Shown: positions 43,026 to 53,153, counted from the first letter of the stretch. The stretch: 64,000 nt of DNA from Ruegeria sp. R14_0 (GCF_017743975.1 NZ_JAGHRC010000009.1:62001-126000); one strand, 5' to 3'. The notes: generated by a model not told the origin, from the sequence alone. A program made the numbers and translations.

Positions 43026-43853
43026 CTACCTATAGGTGAGCAAGAATACGCGTGGGTGCATGATGACATCGAAATGCTGCATCCCCTTCTGCAGTTCGAA
43101 ACTGACTGCATGTCCGCCTTTGCGCAAAGCCTCGGCGTAGTCCCGGCTTTGGCGAATGAACTCTGGCGTGTCCCGTTCCGCTACGGTCACGTGATAGCGG
43201 GGGCCGGGCGCGGGCAGGTGTAGGATCGGGGACAGGTCGTGCACCTCGACCGGGGTCAGTTGCAGCGGGTCGTTGACCGAAGTCTGGCTGATCGGCTCCA
43301 GATCATAGATTCCGCTGATCAGGATCACATCGCGGACGCGCAAACCGGAACGGGCCAGCGCGTCGGCCGAGCTCGCCATGACCATCGCGGCCAGATGCGC
43401 CCCGGCACTGTGCCCTGACAGGGTGACGCGCGAGGGATCGAAGCCCAGATCGGGCGCGTTTGCAGCCAGCCACAGCAAGGCGTCGCGGCATTCGGCGATC
43501 ATGTCGCCGATCCGCGCATGCGGGGCCAGCGTGTAGTTGAGGGTCACAAACGACTGTTCAGCCTGAATCAGCGCCGGGGCCATCATCGCCGATTCACGCT
43601 GACTCAGAGCCTGCCAATAGCCGCCATGGATAAAGATGTGCAGCGGGGCGCCTGTACCCTTTGCAGGAAAGAAATCCAGAACCTGAGCCGTGCCATCACC
43701 GTACGAGATGTTCCCGATCACTTCCATCTGCGATCGATGCTGCGCACTGAGCGCGGCGTAACTGTCCAGATAGGGCGTCAAGTCGCCGCCGATCATCGAA
43801 CTGGGAGAATACTCCCGCTCCAACTCGTCCTGAGAGAAACCCCGGTACAGCAT
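43026..43853 (-). CDS. Kynurenine formamidase-type alpha/beta hydrolase
   Basis: This 275-residue hydrolase has the arylformamidase signature HGGYWQALSQ (oxyanion hole), nucleophile elbow LSGHSAGAHLA and a C-terminal catalytic-His segment MQHFDVI. It should convert N-formylkynurenine to kynurenine, the step after tryptophan dioxygenase, which is encoded 3 bases upstream on the same strand. The protein ends only 11 residues after HFDVI, shorter than relatives as I remember them, and the stop borders AT-richer DNA, so the C-terminus may have been altered. The catalytic residues seem intact. Confidence 0.82.
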   Translation of the reverse strand: MLYRGFSQDELEREYSPSSMIGGDLTPYLDSYAALSAQHRSQMEVIGNISYGDGTAQVLDFFPAKGTGAPLHIFIHGGYWQALSQRESAMMAPALIQAEQSFVTLNYTLAPHARIGDMIAECRDALLWLAANAPDLGFDPSRVTLSGHSAGAHLAAMVMASSADALARSGLRVRDVILISGIYDLEPISQTSVNDPLQLTPVEVHDLSPILHLPAPGPRYHVTVAERDTPEFIRQSRDYAEALRKGGHAVSFELQKGMQHFDVIMHPRVFLLTYR

Positions 43854-43856
43854 CGC

Positions 43857-44738
43857 CTACTCCTGCTCGGTGTACATCAACTCGGTGCGTACATCGTAAA
43901 GATCATGGAAGAACTTCAAATCCAAGGCCTTGCGCAAGAAGGACACACCACTGGATCCTCCAGTGCCGGGTTGGTTTCCAATCACCCGTTCCACGGCTGT
44001 GACGTGATCGAACCGCCAGCGCTGGAACAGGGACTCTACATCCATCAGCTTTTCCGCCAGCGCGTAGAGGTCCCAGTATCGCTCGGTATCGCGGAAGACC
44101 TGCACCCAGATTTTGACAATGCGCGGGTCTCCGGAATAGGGCTGCGCGTAGTCTCGATTGAGCAGATCCTCCGGCACATCGAACCCCTGGCGGGCCAGCA
44201 TATGCAGCACCTCGTCATAGAGCGACGGTTTGGTCAGTGCAGCGTTCAGCTGCGCCATGACCTCTTCGTCATGTTCGTGCACTTTCAGGGTCGAGGCATC
44301 CTTGTTGCCCAAAATGAATTCAATCTGACGATAGCCGTAGCTTTGGAAACCGGACGAACTGCCCAGCGCCTGCCGGAAGGTCATGTAGTCGGCCGGTGTC
44401 ATGGTCAGCAAGGTTTCCCACGCGGTGATCAACTGCCGCTGGATCGCTTTGACCCGGTCGAGGTTCTTCATCGCCGGGCCAAAATCATCCTGCTGCAGAT
44501 AGCGCCGTACCTCGACCAGCTGGTGGTGCATCAGTTTCAGCCACAGCTCGCTGACCTGATGGATGATGATGAACAGCATCTCATCCGGTTGCGCGGGGTC
44601 CTGGAAGGTCTTTTGCAGGTTCAACAGAGTCTTGAGCTGCAGAAAGTCGCCATAGCTTTTGCGGTGGTTCTGCGCGAAATCGGTGACCAGAGTGTCCTCG
44701 ATTCCACGCTCAAGATAGCGGTGATCCTTGTCGCCCAT
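43857..44738 (-). CDS. kynA: Tryptophan 2,3-dioxygenase
   Basis: This 293-residue heme enzyme opens the indole ring of L-tryptophan. Motifs include FIIIHQVSELWLKLMHHQLV (substrate-site His), LGSSSGFQSYGYRQIEFILG, and the proximal heme His in QRWRFDHVTAVERVIG, followed by GTGGSSGVSFLRK. I chose ATG 44738 with GGAGGAG just upstream. The formamidase follows immediately, giving a two-gene kynurenine operon. Confidence 0.96.
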   Translation of the reverse strand: MGDKDHRYLERGIEDTLVTDFAQNHRKSYGDFLQLKTLLNLQKTFQDPAQPDEMLFIIIHQVSELWLKLMHHQLVEVRRYLQQDDFGPAMKNLDRVKAIQRQLITAWETLLTMTPADYMTFRQALGSSSGFQSYGYRQIEFILGNKDASTLKVHEHDEEVMAQLNAALTKPSLYDEVLHMLARQGFDVPEDLLNRDYAQPYSGDPRIVKIWVQVFRDTERYWDLYALAEKLMDVESLFQRWRFDHVTAVERVIGNQPGTGGSSGVSFLRKALDLKFFHDLYDVRTELMYTEQE

Positions 44739-44800
44739 TTGCTCCTCCAAACGCCTGAGTCACCCTTGTTTAGGGTCTAATCCAGCGCAACTCCAGAGCG

Positions 44801-45844
44801 TTAGGTCCAGTCGAGGACCACCTTTCCCGATTGGCCGGATTTCATGGCTTCAAAGCCCTGGGTAAAATCGTCGACCTTGAACCGATGTGTAATCACCCGG
44901 CTGACATCCAGACCGTTCTGCAGCATGGCGATCATCTTGTACCAGGTCTCAAACATCTCGCGGCCATAGACGCCTTTGATGGTGATGGCTTTGAAGACAA
45001 TGCGGGACCAGTCGACCGGAGATTTTCCGGGCGGAATACCCAACAAGGCGATCTTGCCGCCCATCACAAGCGCCTCGACCATCTGATCCAGCGCGGCTTG
45101 GGAACCTGACATTTCAAGTCCTACGTCAAAGCCCTGCTGCATGCCAAGTTCGGTGATGACGTCCTGCAAGTCTTCCTTGCTGACATCCACAGCGCGCACA
45201 GTTGGCACGACGTGCTCGGCCAGCGTCAGACGATCGGGATTGATGTCGGTGATCACCACATGCCGCGCTCCTGCGTGGCGCGCGACGGCGGCGGCCATGA
45301 TGCCGATGGGACCGGCGCCCGTGATCAGCACGTCTTCGCCCAACAGATCAAAGCTGAGCGCGGTGTGAACAGCGTTTCCCAGCGGATCGAGAATGGCCCC
45401 GATCTCGTCGGGTACATCGTCGGGCAGGGGGACCACGTTAAACGCAGGCAGCTTCAGGTATTGGGCGAAAGCCCCCTGTTCGTTTACCCCGATCCCCCGT
45501 GTGCCGGGGTCCAGGTGGAACTTGCCGGCGCGGCTCTGGCGGCTGTCGGTGGTGATCAGATGCCCTTCGCCCGAACAGCGCTGACCGATCTCAAGCCCGG
45601 ATACATTGCGCCCCATTTCGACGATCTCACCGGCAAATTCATGGCCTGTGATCATCGGGATTGGCACTGTCGCAGCGGCCCAATCATCCCAGTGCCAGAT
45701 ATGGATATCTGTCCCGCAGATGCCGGTCTTGTTGACGCGGATCAGAACCTCTTCGGGACCGATCTCGGGGACAGGGGCTTGGACCATCCACAAACCTTCT
45801 TCGGGCTTGGACTTTTCCAAGGCTTTCATCGTGTTTGGTCGCAT
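44801..45844 (-). CDS. tdh: L-threonine 3-dehydrogenase
   Basis: This 347-residue zinc/NAD enzyme oxidises threonine to 2-amino-3-ketobutyrate. The catalytic zinc ligands are present (Cys43 in [15 protein letters not shown], His68-Glu69 in ITGHEFAGE), as is the Rossmann motif [13 protein letters not shown]. The structural-zinc lobe is altered: residues 98-112 read [15 protein letters not shown] where E. coli Tdh has four Cys. The ATG overlaps the kbl stop codon by one base. Works with kbl to turn threonine into glycine and acetyl-CoA. Confidence 0.95.
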   Translation of the reverse strand: MRPNTMKALEKSKPEEGLWMVQAPVPEIGPEEVLIRVNKTGICGTDIHIWHWDDWAAATVPIPMITGHEFAGEIVEMGRNVSGLEIGQRCSGEGHLITTDSRQSRAGKFHLDPGTRGIGVNEQGAFAQYLKLPAFNVVPLPDDVPDEIGAILDPLGNAVHTALSFDLLGEDVLITGAGPIGIMAAAVARHAGARHVVITDINPDRLTLAEHVVPTVRAVDVSKEDLQDVITELGMQQGFDVGLEMSGSQAALDQMVEALVMGGKIALLGIPPGKSPVDWSRIVFKAITIKGVYGREMFETWYKMIAMLQNGLDVSRVITHRFKVDDFTQGFEAMKSGQSGKVVLDWT

Positions 45845-47028
45845 CAGATCACCCCCAAATCCTTGCCGACCTTGCCAAAGGCGGCCAGCGCGCGGTCAAG
45901 TTCGTCTTTTGTCAGAGCCGCATTCATCTGTGTTCTGATCCGTGCCTGACCACGTGGGACAACCGGAAAGAAGAACCCCGAGACATAAACGCCCTCGTCA
46001 AACAGGCGCGCGGCCATGTCCTGCGCCAGTTGCGCCTCACCCAGCATCACGGGGATGATCGGGTGTTCACCAGGCAGCAGATCAAAGCCCAGCTTTTCAA
46101 GCCCCGCGCGCCAGTACTTTGCGTTGCCAAACAGTTGCGCACGCAACATATCGCCTTCTTCGACAAGACGGATTGCCTCCAGCCCGGCAGCAACGATTGA
46201 GGGCGGCAGCGAATTAGAGAACAGATAGGGCCGCGCCCGCTGCCGCAGCAGGTCGATCACTGGCTGCGGCCCGGCGATATAACCGCCGATTGCCCCCCCA
46301 AGTGCCTTGCCCAAGGTTCCCGTCAGAATGTCCACATCGACGCCGAAATGATCCGGCGTCCCAGCACCATTCGGACCCATAAAGCCGGTGGCGTGGCAGT
46401 CATCGACCATGACGATGGCGTCGTATTTGTCGGCCAGCTCTCGGATTTTCGGCAGGTTGGCCAGGTACCCATCCATCGAGAACACACCATCGGTGGCGAT
46501 CATGATATGTCGCGCCCCGTCCTCGCGCGCCTGCTTCAGCCAGGCCTCAAGATCGTTCATATCGTTGTTCAGATAGCGATAGCGTTTCGCCTTGCACAGG
46601 CGCACCCCGTCGATGATCGAGGCGTGGTTCAGACTGTCCGAGATGATGGCGTCTTCAGGCCCTAACAAAGGCTCAAACAGCCCACCATTGGCATCAAAAC
46701 AGGCGGCGAACAGGATCGCGTCGTCCTTGTTCAGGAACTTGGCCAGACGTTGTTCAAGCTCACAGTGAATGTCTTGCGTGCCGCAGATGAACCGGACCGA
46801 GGCCATGCCGAATCCCTTGGGCTCCATTACGCCCTTGGCGGCGTCGATCAGCGCCGGGTGGTCGGCCAGACCCAGATAGTTGTTGGCGCACAGGTTGATC
46901 ACCTTTTTGTCGCCCACCGTAATCTCACCGCCCTGAGGCGAGGTGATCATTCGTTCGCGTTTATAAAGCCCTTCAGCTTCGATCTGCGCGAGGGTGTCCG
47001 AAATGTGGGACAGGAATGCATCTGCCAT
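45844..47028 (-). CDS. kbl: 2-amino-3-ketobutyrate CoA ligase
   Basis: This 394-residue PLP enzyme (glycine C-acetyltransferase) cleaves 2-amino-3-ketobutyrate with CoA to glycine and acetyl-CoA. It has the PLP-Lys segment [29 protein letters not shown] and the N-terminal [13 protein letters not shown] chose ATG 47028, preceded by AAGGAG; an ATG at 47043 would put that site inside the gene. It is coupled to tdh and has two GGAA/TTCC dyads upstream. Confidence 0.96.
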   Translation of the reverse strand: MADAFLSHISDTLAQIEAEGLYKRERMITSPQGGEITVGDKKVINLCANNYLGLADHPALIDAAKGVMEPKGFGMASVRFICGTQDIHCELEQRLAKFLNKDDAILFAACFDANGGLFEPLLGPEDAIISDSLNHASIIDGVRLCKAKRYRYLNNDMNDLEAWLKQAREDGARHIMIATDGVFSMDGYLANLPKIRELADKYDAIVMVDDCHATGFMGPNGAGTPDHFGVDVDILTGTLGKALGGAIGGYIAGPQPVIDLLRQRARPYLFSNSLPPSIVAAGLEAIRLVEEGDMLRAQLFGNAKYWRAGLEKLGFDLLPGEHPIIPVMLGEAQLAQDMAARLFDEGVYVSGFFFPVVPRGQARIRTQMNAALTKDELDRALAAFGKVGKDLGVI

Positions 47029-47065
47029 GGCGATCTCCTTCATCTGAGTCGCGTGTCTAACATAA

Positions 47066-47116
47066 CGGAAGCGTTTCCCAAATAGGGGAATGACGAAATT
47101 ACGGAAAAATTTCCGT
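47066..47116. promoter_or_regulatory. GGAA/TTCC dyads upstream of kbl
   Basis: Two related inverted repeats lie upstream of kbl: CGGAAGCGTTTCCC at 47066-47079 and ACGGAAA-AA-TTTCCGT at 47101-47116. A related sequence, ACGGAATTTC, lies at the start of the XRE-cupin gene (47703-47712). They are candidate operators of that regulator (inference). Confidence 0.45.
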
Positions 47117-47137
47117 GAAGGCGGAAATCTGCCGGAC

Positions 47138-47701
47138 TCAAGCGTTCTTTACGATAAGAAAAACCCGCGCAGGGCCATCTGCGGCAATCGAATGAGCAAT
47201 ATCTGCCGCATAGCGCGCGGTATCACCTTGTTTCAGATTGCTGACAGCCGTGCCCGACGTGACACGCACCGCGCCCTCAAGGATGGTCAGTTGTTCGCGC
47301 GCGCCGCGTGCATGAGGTTGGCTGTTCAGGGCGCCACCTTCGTCGAACTGGATGTCATAGACCTCATGCCCGCCGGCCTCTTCGGGCGGAGACAGAATGC
47401 GTATCCGGCAGTTTTGGCCCATGTTGTCGATACTGGGCACTTCGGAGTTCCTGAGGACCTCGATCTGATCTGCGCTGTTTGCTTCCTCCAGCAGACCAGC
47501 AAAATCCACCTGCAGCGCGCGGGTCAGGTTCCAAAGGGTCGAGATTGTCGGGCTGCTTTCGCCGCGTTCGATCTGGCTGACCATGGATCTGGATACACCG
47601 CTTAGGTTTGCCACGGCTTCTAGCGACAGGCCTTTGGCCCTGCGCGCCTCTTTCAGGCGGGCGGGCAGGCGTGTCAGGATATCGTCTGTGTTTTCCGTCA
47701 T
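47138..47701 (-). CDS. XRE-cupin transcriptional regulator
   Basis: This 187-residue regulator has an N-terminal helix-turn-helix (about 10-70, with [20 protein letters not shown]) and a C-terminal cupin domain (about 110-185) expected to sense a small ligand. It lies 109 bases upstream of kbl-tdh on the same strand and is divergent from the thiolase gene. Position suggests control of threonine catabolism and perhaps of the thiolase, with autoregulation. Confidence 0.9.
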   Translation of the reverse strand: MTENTDDILTRLPARLKEARRAKGLSLEAVANLSGVSRSMVSQIERGESSPTISTLWNLTRALQVDFAGLLEEANSADQIEVLRNSEVPSIDNMGQNCRIRILSPPEEAGGHEVYDIQFDEGGALNSQPHARGAREQLTILEGAVRVTSGTAVSNLKQGDTARYAADIAHSIAADGPARVFLIVKNA

Positions 47702-47819
47702 GACGGAATTTCATGCGCGTTTGGGCTTGGGATGTCAATTCCGCTTGTGACGGTACGTTCCATGGGACAGCCTGATGCCACAGGGGCATAGTTCCGCCAA
47801 ATTCCAGAGGAGAAGAGAC

Positions 47820-48995
47820 ATGAAAGACATCGTGATTCTTGATGGTGCCCGCACCGCGATCGGCACATTTGGCGGGGCACTTGCGTCCACCGCACCAATC
47901 GACCTTGCGACTGTGGTGACCGAAGCGGCGATGGAGAAGTCCGGTGTTGAGCCCGCCCAGATCGGCAATGTGGTTTTCGGTCATGTCATCAACACCGAAC
48001 CGCGCGACATGTACTTGTCGCGTGCCGCGGCGAAACAAGCGGGCATTCCGAATGAAACACCTGCGATGAACGTGAACCGTTTGTGCGGATCGGGGGCGCA
48101 GGCGATTGTGTCGGCGGTGCAGTCGTTGATGTTGGGTGATGCCGAGTTCGCCCTGGCCGGTGGGGCCGAGAGCATGTCGCGCAGCCCATACATTGTTCCG
48201 CAGGCGCGCTGGGGTGCCAAAATGGGCGATGTCAAATCTCTGGATATGATGCTGGGCGCGCTGAACTGCCCGTTTGGTACGGGTCATATGGGTGTGACGG
48301 CTGAAAACGTAGCGGATGAGCACCAGATCACGCGCGAGCAAATGGATTCCTTTGCGCTGACCAGCCAGACCCGCGCGGCGGAGGCGATTGGAGCGGGCTA
48401 TTTCGAAAGCCAGATTGCTCCGGTTCAGATCAGGGTCAAACGTGACATGGTTGACTTTATGGTCGATGAACACCCCAAGCAGACCTCGGCCGAGGCTTTG
48501 GCGGGTTTGCGGCCTGCGTTCCAGAAAGACGGTCGTGTGACCGCGGGCAATGCGTCGGGGATCAATGATGGCGCTGCCGCGATGGTACTGGCCACGGCGG
48601 ACGCTGCTGAAAAAGCGGGTCTGAAACCGAAGGCGCGTATTCTGGGGTATGGTCACGCTGGCGTGCGCCCCGAGGTCATGGGGATTGGGCCGGTTCCGGC
48701 CGTTCAGAACCTTCTGGCGCGCACGGGTTTGTCGGTCGAAGAATTTGACGTGATCGAAAGCAACGAGGCGTTTGCGTCTCAGGCATTGGCAGTGAACAAG
48801 GAATTGGGTCTGGATGCGGCAAAAGTGAACCCGAATGGGGGTGCGATCGCGTTGGGGCATCCAGTGGGCGCAACGGGCGCAATTATTACCTTGAAAGCAC
48901 TCTATGAGTTGGAGCGCCTCGGCGGTTCCAAAGCTCTGGTGACCATGTGTATTGGTGGCGGGCAGGGTATCGCAATTGCCTTTGAGCGGCTTTGA
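47820..48995 (+). CDS. Thiolase (acetyl-CoA C-acetyltransferase type)
   Basis: This 391-residue enzyme has the acyl-accepting Cys89 in NVNRLCGSGAQAI, the family segment NEAFASQALAVN, catalytic His in NGGAIALGHPVGATGA, and C-terminal Cys in CIGGGQGIA. It belongs to the degradative/biosynthetic acetyl-CoA acetyltransferase group (AtoB/PhaA/PcaF); the exact acyl chain is not fixed by motifs. I chose ATG 47820 after GAGGAGAAG. Divergent from the XRE-cupin regulator. Confidence 0.9.
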   Translation: MKDIVILDGARTAIGTFGGALASTAPIDLATVVTEAAMEKSGVEPAQIGNVVFGHVINTEPRDMYLSRAAAKQAGIPNETPAMNVNRLCGSGAQAIVSAVQSLMLGDAEFALAGGAESMSRSPYIVPQARWGAKMGDVKSLDMMLGALNCPFGTGHMGVTAENVADEHQITREQMDSFALTSQTRAAEAIGAGYFESQIAPVQIRVKRDMVDFMVDEHPKQTSAEALAGLRPAFQKDGRVTAGNASGINDGAAAMVLATADAAEKAGLKPKARILGYGHAGVRPEVMGIGPVPAVQNLLARTGLSVEEFDVIESNEAFASQALAVNKELGLDAAKVNPNGGAIALGHPVGATGAIITLKALYELERLGGSKALVTMCIGGGQGIAIAFERL

Positions 48996-49009
48996 TCTGA
49001 TAGGTCGCA

Positions 49010-49076
49010 GGGGGGCTGTCTGCCCCCCATTGCGCAAGGCGCAATTCCCCCCGAGGATATTTTTGGCCAGATGAAG
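49010..49076. repeat. Structured intergenic repeat with terminator-like tail
   Basis: Three parts in 67 bases: a GGGGGGC/GCCCCCC hairpin (49010-49028), an ATTGCGC/GCGCAAT hairpin (49029-49045), and the tail CCCCGAGGATATTTTTGGCC followed by AGATGAAG (49047-49076). I recall this composite as frequent in Roseobacter-group genomes. It lies between the convergent 3' ends of the thiolase and ubiB genes and may act as a terminator. A second, shorter relative of the tail is at 56941-56973. Confidence 0.7.
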
Positions 49077-49090
49077 CTGGCGGGTTGATC

Positions 49091-50620
49091 CTAGCCGAGC
49101 GATGTCAGGATCAGGACGAGCGCGGCACCGGCGGCGGCTCCGATCGTTGCGGGCAGGATGGCTGACGAAAGGCCTTTGTTTTGCGAGACGTCTTTTTGCG
49201 TCTGAGCGATCAGAGCGTTTTCGACCAGGGCGGGGAGGCGCGGACCAAAGCGTGCCAGCACCATTGCCGTCTTGCCAAAATCGCGTAGGGCGGCGCGGGG
49301 GCCGATGGATTGTTTGATATAGTCCTCGACAACCGGGCGGGCGACCTCCCAGATGTTCATATGCGGGTCGAGTGAACGCGCCACGCCTTCAACAACCACC
49401 ATTGTGCGTTGCAGCAAGATCAGTTCTGTGCGGGTTTCCATGCCAAAGCGTTCGGTCACTTCGAACAGGTAATTCAGCAGGCGACCCATCGAGATGTGGG
49501 TGGCGTCCATGCCGAAGATCGGCTCACCCACGGCGCGCAGGGCGCGGGCGAATTCGTCGACGTCCCTGTCTGCTGGCACGTATCCGGCCTCGAAATGCAC
49601 CTCGGCCACGCGTTTGTAATCGCGGCGGATAAAGCCGAAGAGAATCTCGGCATAGACCCGGCGGGTGTATTCATCGATATGACCCATGATGCCGTAGTCA
49701 TAGGCGATGATGTCCCCGTTGGCGGCGACCTTGAGGTTGCCCTGGTGCATGTCCGCGTGGAAATAGCCGTCGCGCAGGGCGTGCAGAAGGAATAGGCGCA
49801 GGACCCGTTCGGCTAGGTCTCGGCGGTTATGGCCTGCGGCGTCCAGCGCGTCGTTGTCGCCCAGCGGGATACCATCGGCCCAGCTGAGGGTCATCACCCG
49901 GCGGGCAGACAGGGACCAGACCACCGGGGGCAGCCAAAAGCCTGAATCATCCTTGGTGTTGGCGGCGTATTCCGAAGCTGCAGCGCTTTCCAGACGCAGA
50001 TCCAGCTCGCCGCGGACGACGCCATCGAAATGCTCGATCACTTCCATCGGGCGCAGGCGGCGCGCACCGGGGGCGCAGAGCTGCACGATGCGTGCGGCGA
50101 AATAGAAGGCGTCGACATCTTTGCGGAAAGCGCGTTCGATGCCGGGGCGCAGGACTTTGACGGCGACGTCCTCGCCGGTGCTTGTCAGCTTGGCCTTGTG
50201 CACCTGCGCAATCGACGCCGCAGCGATGGGTTCACTGAATTCGCTGAAAATCTCGGAAACCGGCTGACCCAGTTCTTTTTCCACCTCGGCCATAGCTTCG
50301 GCCTTGGGGAAAGGGGGCAGCTTGTCCTGCAGCACGCGCAATTGCGCGGCCAGTTCGTCGCCGACCACATCCGGGCGGGTCGAGAGAACCTGACCAAACT
50401 TGATGTAGGCAGGTCCCAGTGCCGTAAGAGCCCGCGTTGCCGGTGGCATGTTCGGGTCGCCCTTGTATCCCAGCCACTGGAACGGTTTGCCCAAAGCGTG
50501 CGCCACAATACGCAGGGCGCGCGGTGCCTCAAAAGCGTCCAGCACCACGTTCATGGCGCCTGTGCGCTCGAGCGTGGCGCCTGTGCGTATCAGGCGAATG
50601 ATGTTGTGAGGGCCGCGCAT
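49091..50620 (-). CDS. ubiB: Ubiquinone biosynthesis kinase-like UbiB
   Basis: This 509-residue protein of the UbiB/ADCK family supports ubiquinone synthesis. It has the family-specific KFGQ (AYIKFGQVLSTRPDVVG), the Lys of VAVKVLRPGIERAF, HADMHQGNLKV in the catalytic loop, and AYDYGIMG as the metal-binding DFG equivalent. One or two C-terminal membrane helices (about 480-507) anchor it. It starts one base into the ubiE stop codon. Confidence 0.96.
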   Translation of the reverse strand: MRGPHNIIRLIRTGATLERTGAMNVVLDAFEAPRALRIVAHALGKPFQWLGYKGDPNMPPATRALTALGPAYIKFGQVLSTRPDVVGDELAAQLRVLQDKLPPFPKAEAMAEVEKELGQPVSEIFSEFSEPIAAASIAQVHKAKLTSTGEDVAVKVLRPGIERAFRKDVDAFYFAARIVQLCAPGARRLRPMEVIEHFDGVVRGELDLRLESAAASEYAANTKDDSGFWLPPVVWSLSARRVMTLSWADGIPLGDNDALDAAGHNRRDLAERVLRLFLLHALRDGYFHADMHQGNLKVAANGDIIAYDYGIMGHIDEYTRRVYAEILFGFIRRDYKRVAEVHFEAGYVPADRDVDEFARALRAVGEPIFGMDATHISMGRLLNYLFEVTERFGMETRTELILLQRTMVVVEGVARSLDPHMNIWEVARPVVEDYIKQSIGPRAALRDFGKTAMVLARFGPRLPALVENALIAQTQKDVSQNKGLSSAILPATIGAAAGAALVLILTSLG

Positions 50621-51372
50621 CAGATCTTCCAGCCGGAATGCAGCGCGGCGATGCCCATGCTCAGGTTGCGATACTTGGCGTTTTCAAAGCCGGCCGCGCG
50701 GACCATATCCAGAAACGTTTCCTGATCGGGGAACTTGCGGATGGATTCCACAAGGTACTGATAGCTGTCGTAGTCATTAGCGATCAGTTTGCCCATGCGC
50801 GGGATGACGTTGAAACTGTACAGGTCATAGAGCTTCTGCAACCCGTCATTCGGCAACTGGCTGAACTCTAGTACCATCAGGCGGCCGCCGGGTTTGAGGA
50901 CACGAAACGCCTCGTTCAAAGCCTCTTGCGGGCGAGTCACGTTCCGGATGCCGAACGAGATCGTGTAGACGTCAAAGGTGTTGTCATCAAAGGGCAGGGA
51001 CATTGCGTCACCCACGACCCAGTTCAAACTGTCAGACATCTGGTCCGCCTCGGCGCGTTGGCGGCCTTCGACCAGCATCGGCTCGGTCAGGTCCAAAACA
51101 GTGGCGTGGCCATGGCCTGCGCGTTTCAGGAAGCGAAACGAAATGTCTCCGGTGCCGCCTGCGACGTCCAAAAGGCGCTGACCGGGGCGCGGGGCCAGCC
51201 AGTCCATCATCGCGTCTTTCCAGACCCTGTGAATGCCCATCGACATGACATCGTTCATCACGTCATACTTTGAGGCGACCGAGTTGAACACGCCCTGCAC
51301 GCGCCCGGCTTTTTCAGCCTCGGGGACGGTTTCAAACCCGAAATGAGTGGTCTTGTCGCTGTTGTCGGACAT
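50620..51372 (-). CDS. ubiE: Ubiquinone/menaquinone methyltransferase UbiE
   Basis: This 250-residue SAM-dependent enzyme makes the C-methylation of ubiquinone. Motifs are [32 protein letters not shown], and [20 protein letters not shown] with [13 protein letters not shown]. Length is the family standard. It is coupled to ubiB and divergent from mutM, with 86 bases between starts. Confidence 0.97.
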   Translation of the reverse strand: MSDNSDKTTHFGFETVPEAEKAGRVQGVFNSVASKYDVMNDVMSMGIHRVWKDAMMDWLAPRPGQRLLDVAGGTGDISFRFLKRAGHGHATVLDLTEPMLVEGRQRAEADQMSDSLNWVVGDAMSLPFDDNTFDVYTISFGIRNVTRPQEALNEAFRVLKPGGRLMVLEFSQLPNDGLQKLYDLYSFNVIPRMGKLIANDYDSYQYLVESIRKFPDQETFLDMVRAAGFENAKYRNLSMGIAALHSGWKI

Positions 51373-51458
51373 TTGCCTTGCCGTTTGTCGAATTTCGCCT
51401 CTGTTATAGGGCTCTGGAACCGGGGCACAATGCGGCCCTTTGAATTAGGAGCCCTGTA

Positions 51459-52310
51459 ATGCCCGAATTGCCCGAGGTCGAGACAGTAAGACGCGGCTTG
51501 TCCCCGGCGATGGAAAGCGTTGTGATCGAGCGCGCCGATGTAAACCGCCCCGATCTGCGCTGGCCTTTTCCCGAACGGATGGCCGAACGGCTGACCGGGC
51601 AGCGCGTTGATCGGTTGCGGCGGCGGTCGAAATACATTCTGGCTGACCTGAGCAGTGGTGAGACTCTATTGATTCATCTCGGTATGTCCGGGCGCATGAC
51701 CGTATCCGGTGACCCGTTGGGGCAATTCGTGCATGACCATCCCATGCCCGAAAAACATGATCATGTCGTCTTTCACATGGCCAATGGCGCGCGGGTGACC
51801 TTCAATGATCCGCGACGGTTCGGGGCGATGGACCTGCTGCCGACCGTAACGGCCGAGGACCATAAGCTGTTGTCAGTTCTGGGACCCGAGCCGTTGGGGA
51901 ACGATTTTCACGAACAGTACCTGATCAATGCGTTCAAAGGTAAGAACACGCCGGTCAAATCCGCGCTGCTGGATCAGGGAATCGTTGCCGGATTGGGCAA
52001 TATCTATGTCTGCGAGGCGCTTTATCGCGCGGGCGTGTCGCCACGTCGTAAAGCAGGGCAAATTTCTGCGTCGCGGGTTGCGGCATTGGTTCCGATCATC
52101 CGTCAGGTGCTGCAAGATGCCATCGAAGCTGGCGGTTCGTCGTTGCGCGATTTCCGCCAAGCTGATGGAGAACTTGGATATTTTCAGCACAGTTTCGATG
52201 TTTACGGCCGCGAAGGCGAACCATGCCGAACGGAAGGATGCGGCGCGCTGATCAAAAGAATCACTCAGTCCGGTCGCTCATCCTTCTATTGCGCGCAATG
52301 CCAAAGATAA
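51459..52310 (+). CDS. mutM: Formamidopyrimidine-DNA glycosylase MutM
   Basis: This 283-residue enzyme removes oxidised purines. It starts [14 protein letters not shown], with Pro2 as the catalytic nucleophile, and has the helix-two-turn-helix and a C-terminal zinc finger (CRTEGC and FYCAQCQR). ATTAGGAG precedes the ATG. Followed after 66 bases by the enoyl-CoA hydratase gene. Confidence 0.97.
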   Translation: MPELPEVETVRRGLSPAMESVVIERADVNRPDLRWPFPERMAERLTGQRVDRLRRRSKYILADLSSGETLLIHLGMSGRMTVSGDPLGQFVHDHPMPEKHDHVVFHMANGARVTFNDPRRFGAMDLLPTVTAEDHKLLSVLGPEPLGNDFHEQYLINAFKGKNTPVKSALLDQGIVAGLGNIYVCEALYRAGVSPRRKAGQISASRVAALVPIIRQVLQDAIEAGGSSLRDFRQADGELGYFQHSFDVYGREGEPCRTEGCGALIKRITQSGRSSFYCAQCQR

Positions 52311-52376
52311 CTTGATCCAGCGAATGCGCGTGATAAGGAATCGTACCTGAACGGAACAACCGGAAGCTTACACCTC

Positions 52377-53153
52377 ATGGCTTTTGAGACGATCATCGTC
52401 GAAATCGAAGACCACGTCGCACTTATCAAGCTCGACAGACCCGATGCGCTGAATGCGCTGAATTCGCAGCTGGCCCAGGAATTGTGCACCGCGTTGGAAG
52501 ACGCGGACACGAATGACAAGGTGCGCTGCATCGTCATTACAGGATCGGAAAAGGCCTTTGCGGCTGGCGCGGACATCAAAGAGATGTCCGAGATGAGCTT
52601 TGTCGATGTTTACAGCTCGAACCTGTTTGGTGCTTTGAACGACCGCGTCTGCGCGATCCGCAAACCGATCATCGCGGCTGTTGCAGGCTATGCGTTGGGC
52701 GGCGGATGCGAATTGGCGATGCTGTGCGATTTCATCATCGCTGCCGATACCGCCAAGTTCGGCCAGCCCGAGATTAACCTTGGCGTCATTGCAGGACTGG
52801 GCGGCAGTCAGCGTCTGACGCGTTTTGTGGGTAAGTCCAAATCAATGGACATGAACCTGACGGGTCGTTTCATGGATGCCGAAGAGGCCGAACGCGCCGG
52901 GCTTGTCAGCCGTGTGGTTCCCGCCAAAAAGCTGATGGAAGAGGCGATGGGCGCGGCCCAGAAGATTGCTGAAAAGTCTCAGCTGACCGCAATGGCCGCC
53001 AAAGAGGCCGTGAACCGCAGCTATGAATTGCCGCTCAGTGAGGGGATGCTGTTCGAACGCCGCGTTTTCCATTCGATGTTCGCGACCGAGGATCAGAAAG
53101 AAGGCATGGCTGCGTTCCTGGAAAAGCGCGCTGCGCAATTCCGCGACAAGTAA
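52377..53153 (+). CDS. Enoyl-CoA hydratase
   Basis: This 258-residue crotonase-family enzyme hydrates trans-2-enoyl-CoA. It has the oxyanion-hole segments [11 protein letters not shown] and [18 protein letters not shown], and the first catalytic Glu in [16 protein letters not shown]. At the second catalytic position, usually Glu in an AMEM-type motif, this protein reads SMDM, an Asp. It may still be active, but that change is worth noting. Ends at a terminator. Confidence 0.92.
   Translation: MAFETIIVEIEDHVALIKLDRPDALNALNSQLAQELCTALEDADTNDKVRCIVITGSEKAFAAGADIKEMSEMSFVDVYSSNLFGALNDRVCAIRKPIIAAVAGYALGGGCELAMLCDFIIAADTAKFGQPEINLGVIAGLGGSQRLTRFVGKSKSMDMNLTGRFMDAEEAERAGLVSRVVPAKKLMEEAMGAAQKIAEKSQLTAMAAKEAVNRSYELPLSEGMLFERRVFHSMFATEDQKEGMAAFLEKRAAQFRDK

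Noticed and set aside
42762..43223. 153-codon open frame on the plus strand
   Set aside because: Half of it lies antisense to the formamidase, it has no ribosome binding site that I can see and no family.
43518..44780. 420-codon open frame on the plus strand
   Set aside because: It is antisense to tryptophan dioxygenase and the formamidase and shows low-complexity His/Gln/Arg composition.
47364..49037. 557-codon open frame on the minus strand
   Set aside because: It is antisense to the thiolase gene and also overlaps the XRE-cupin gene; both of these have clear family motifs, this frame has none.
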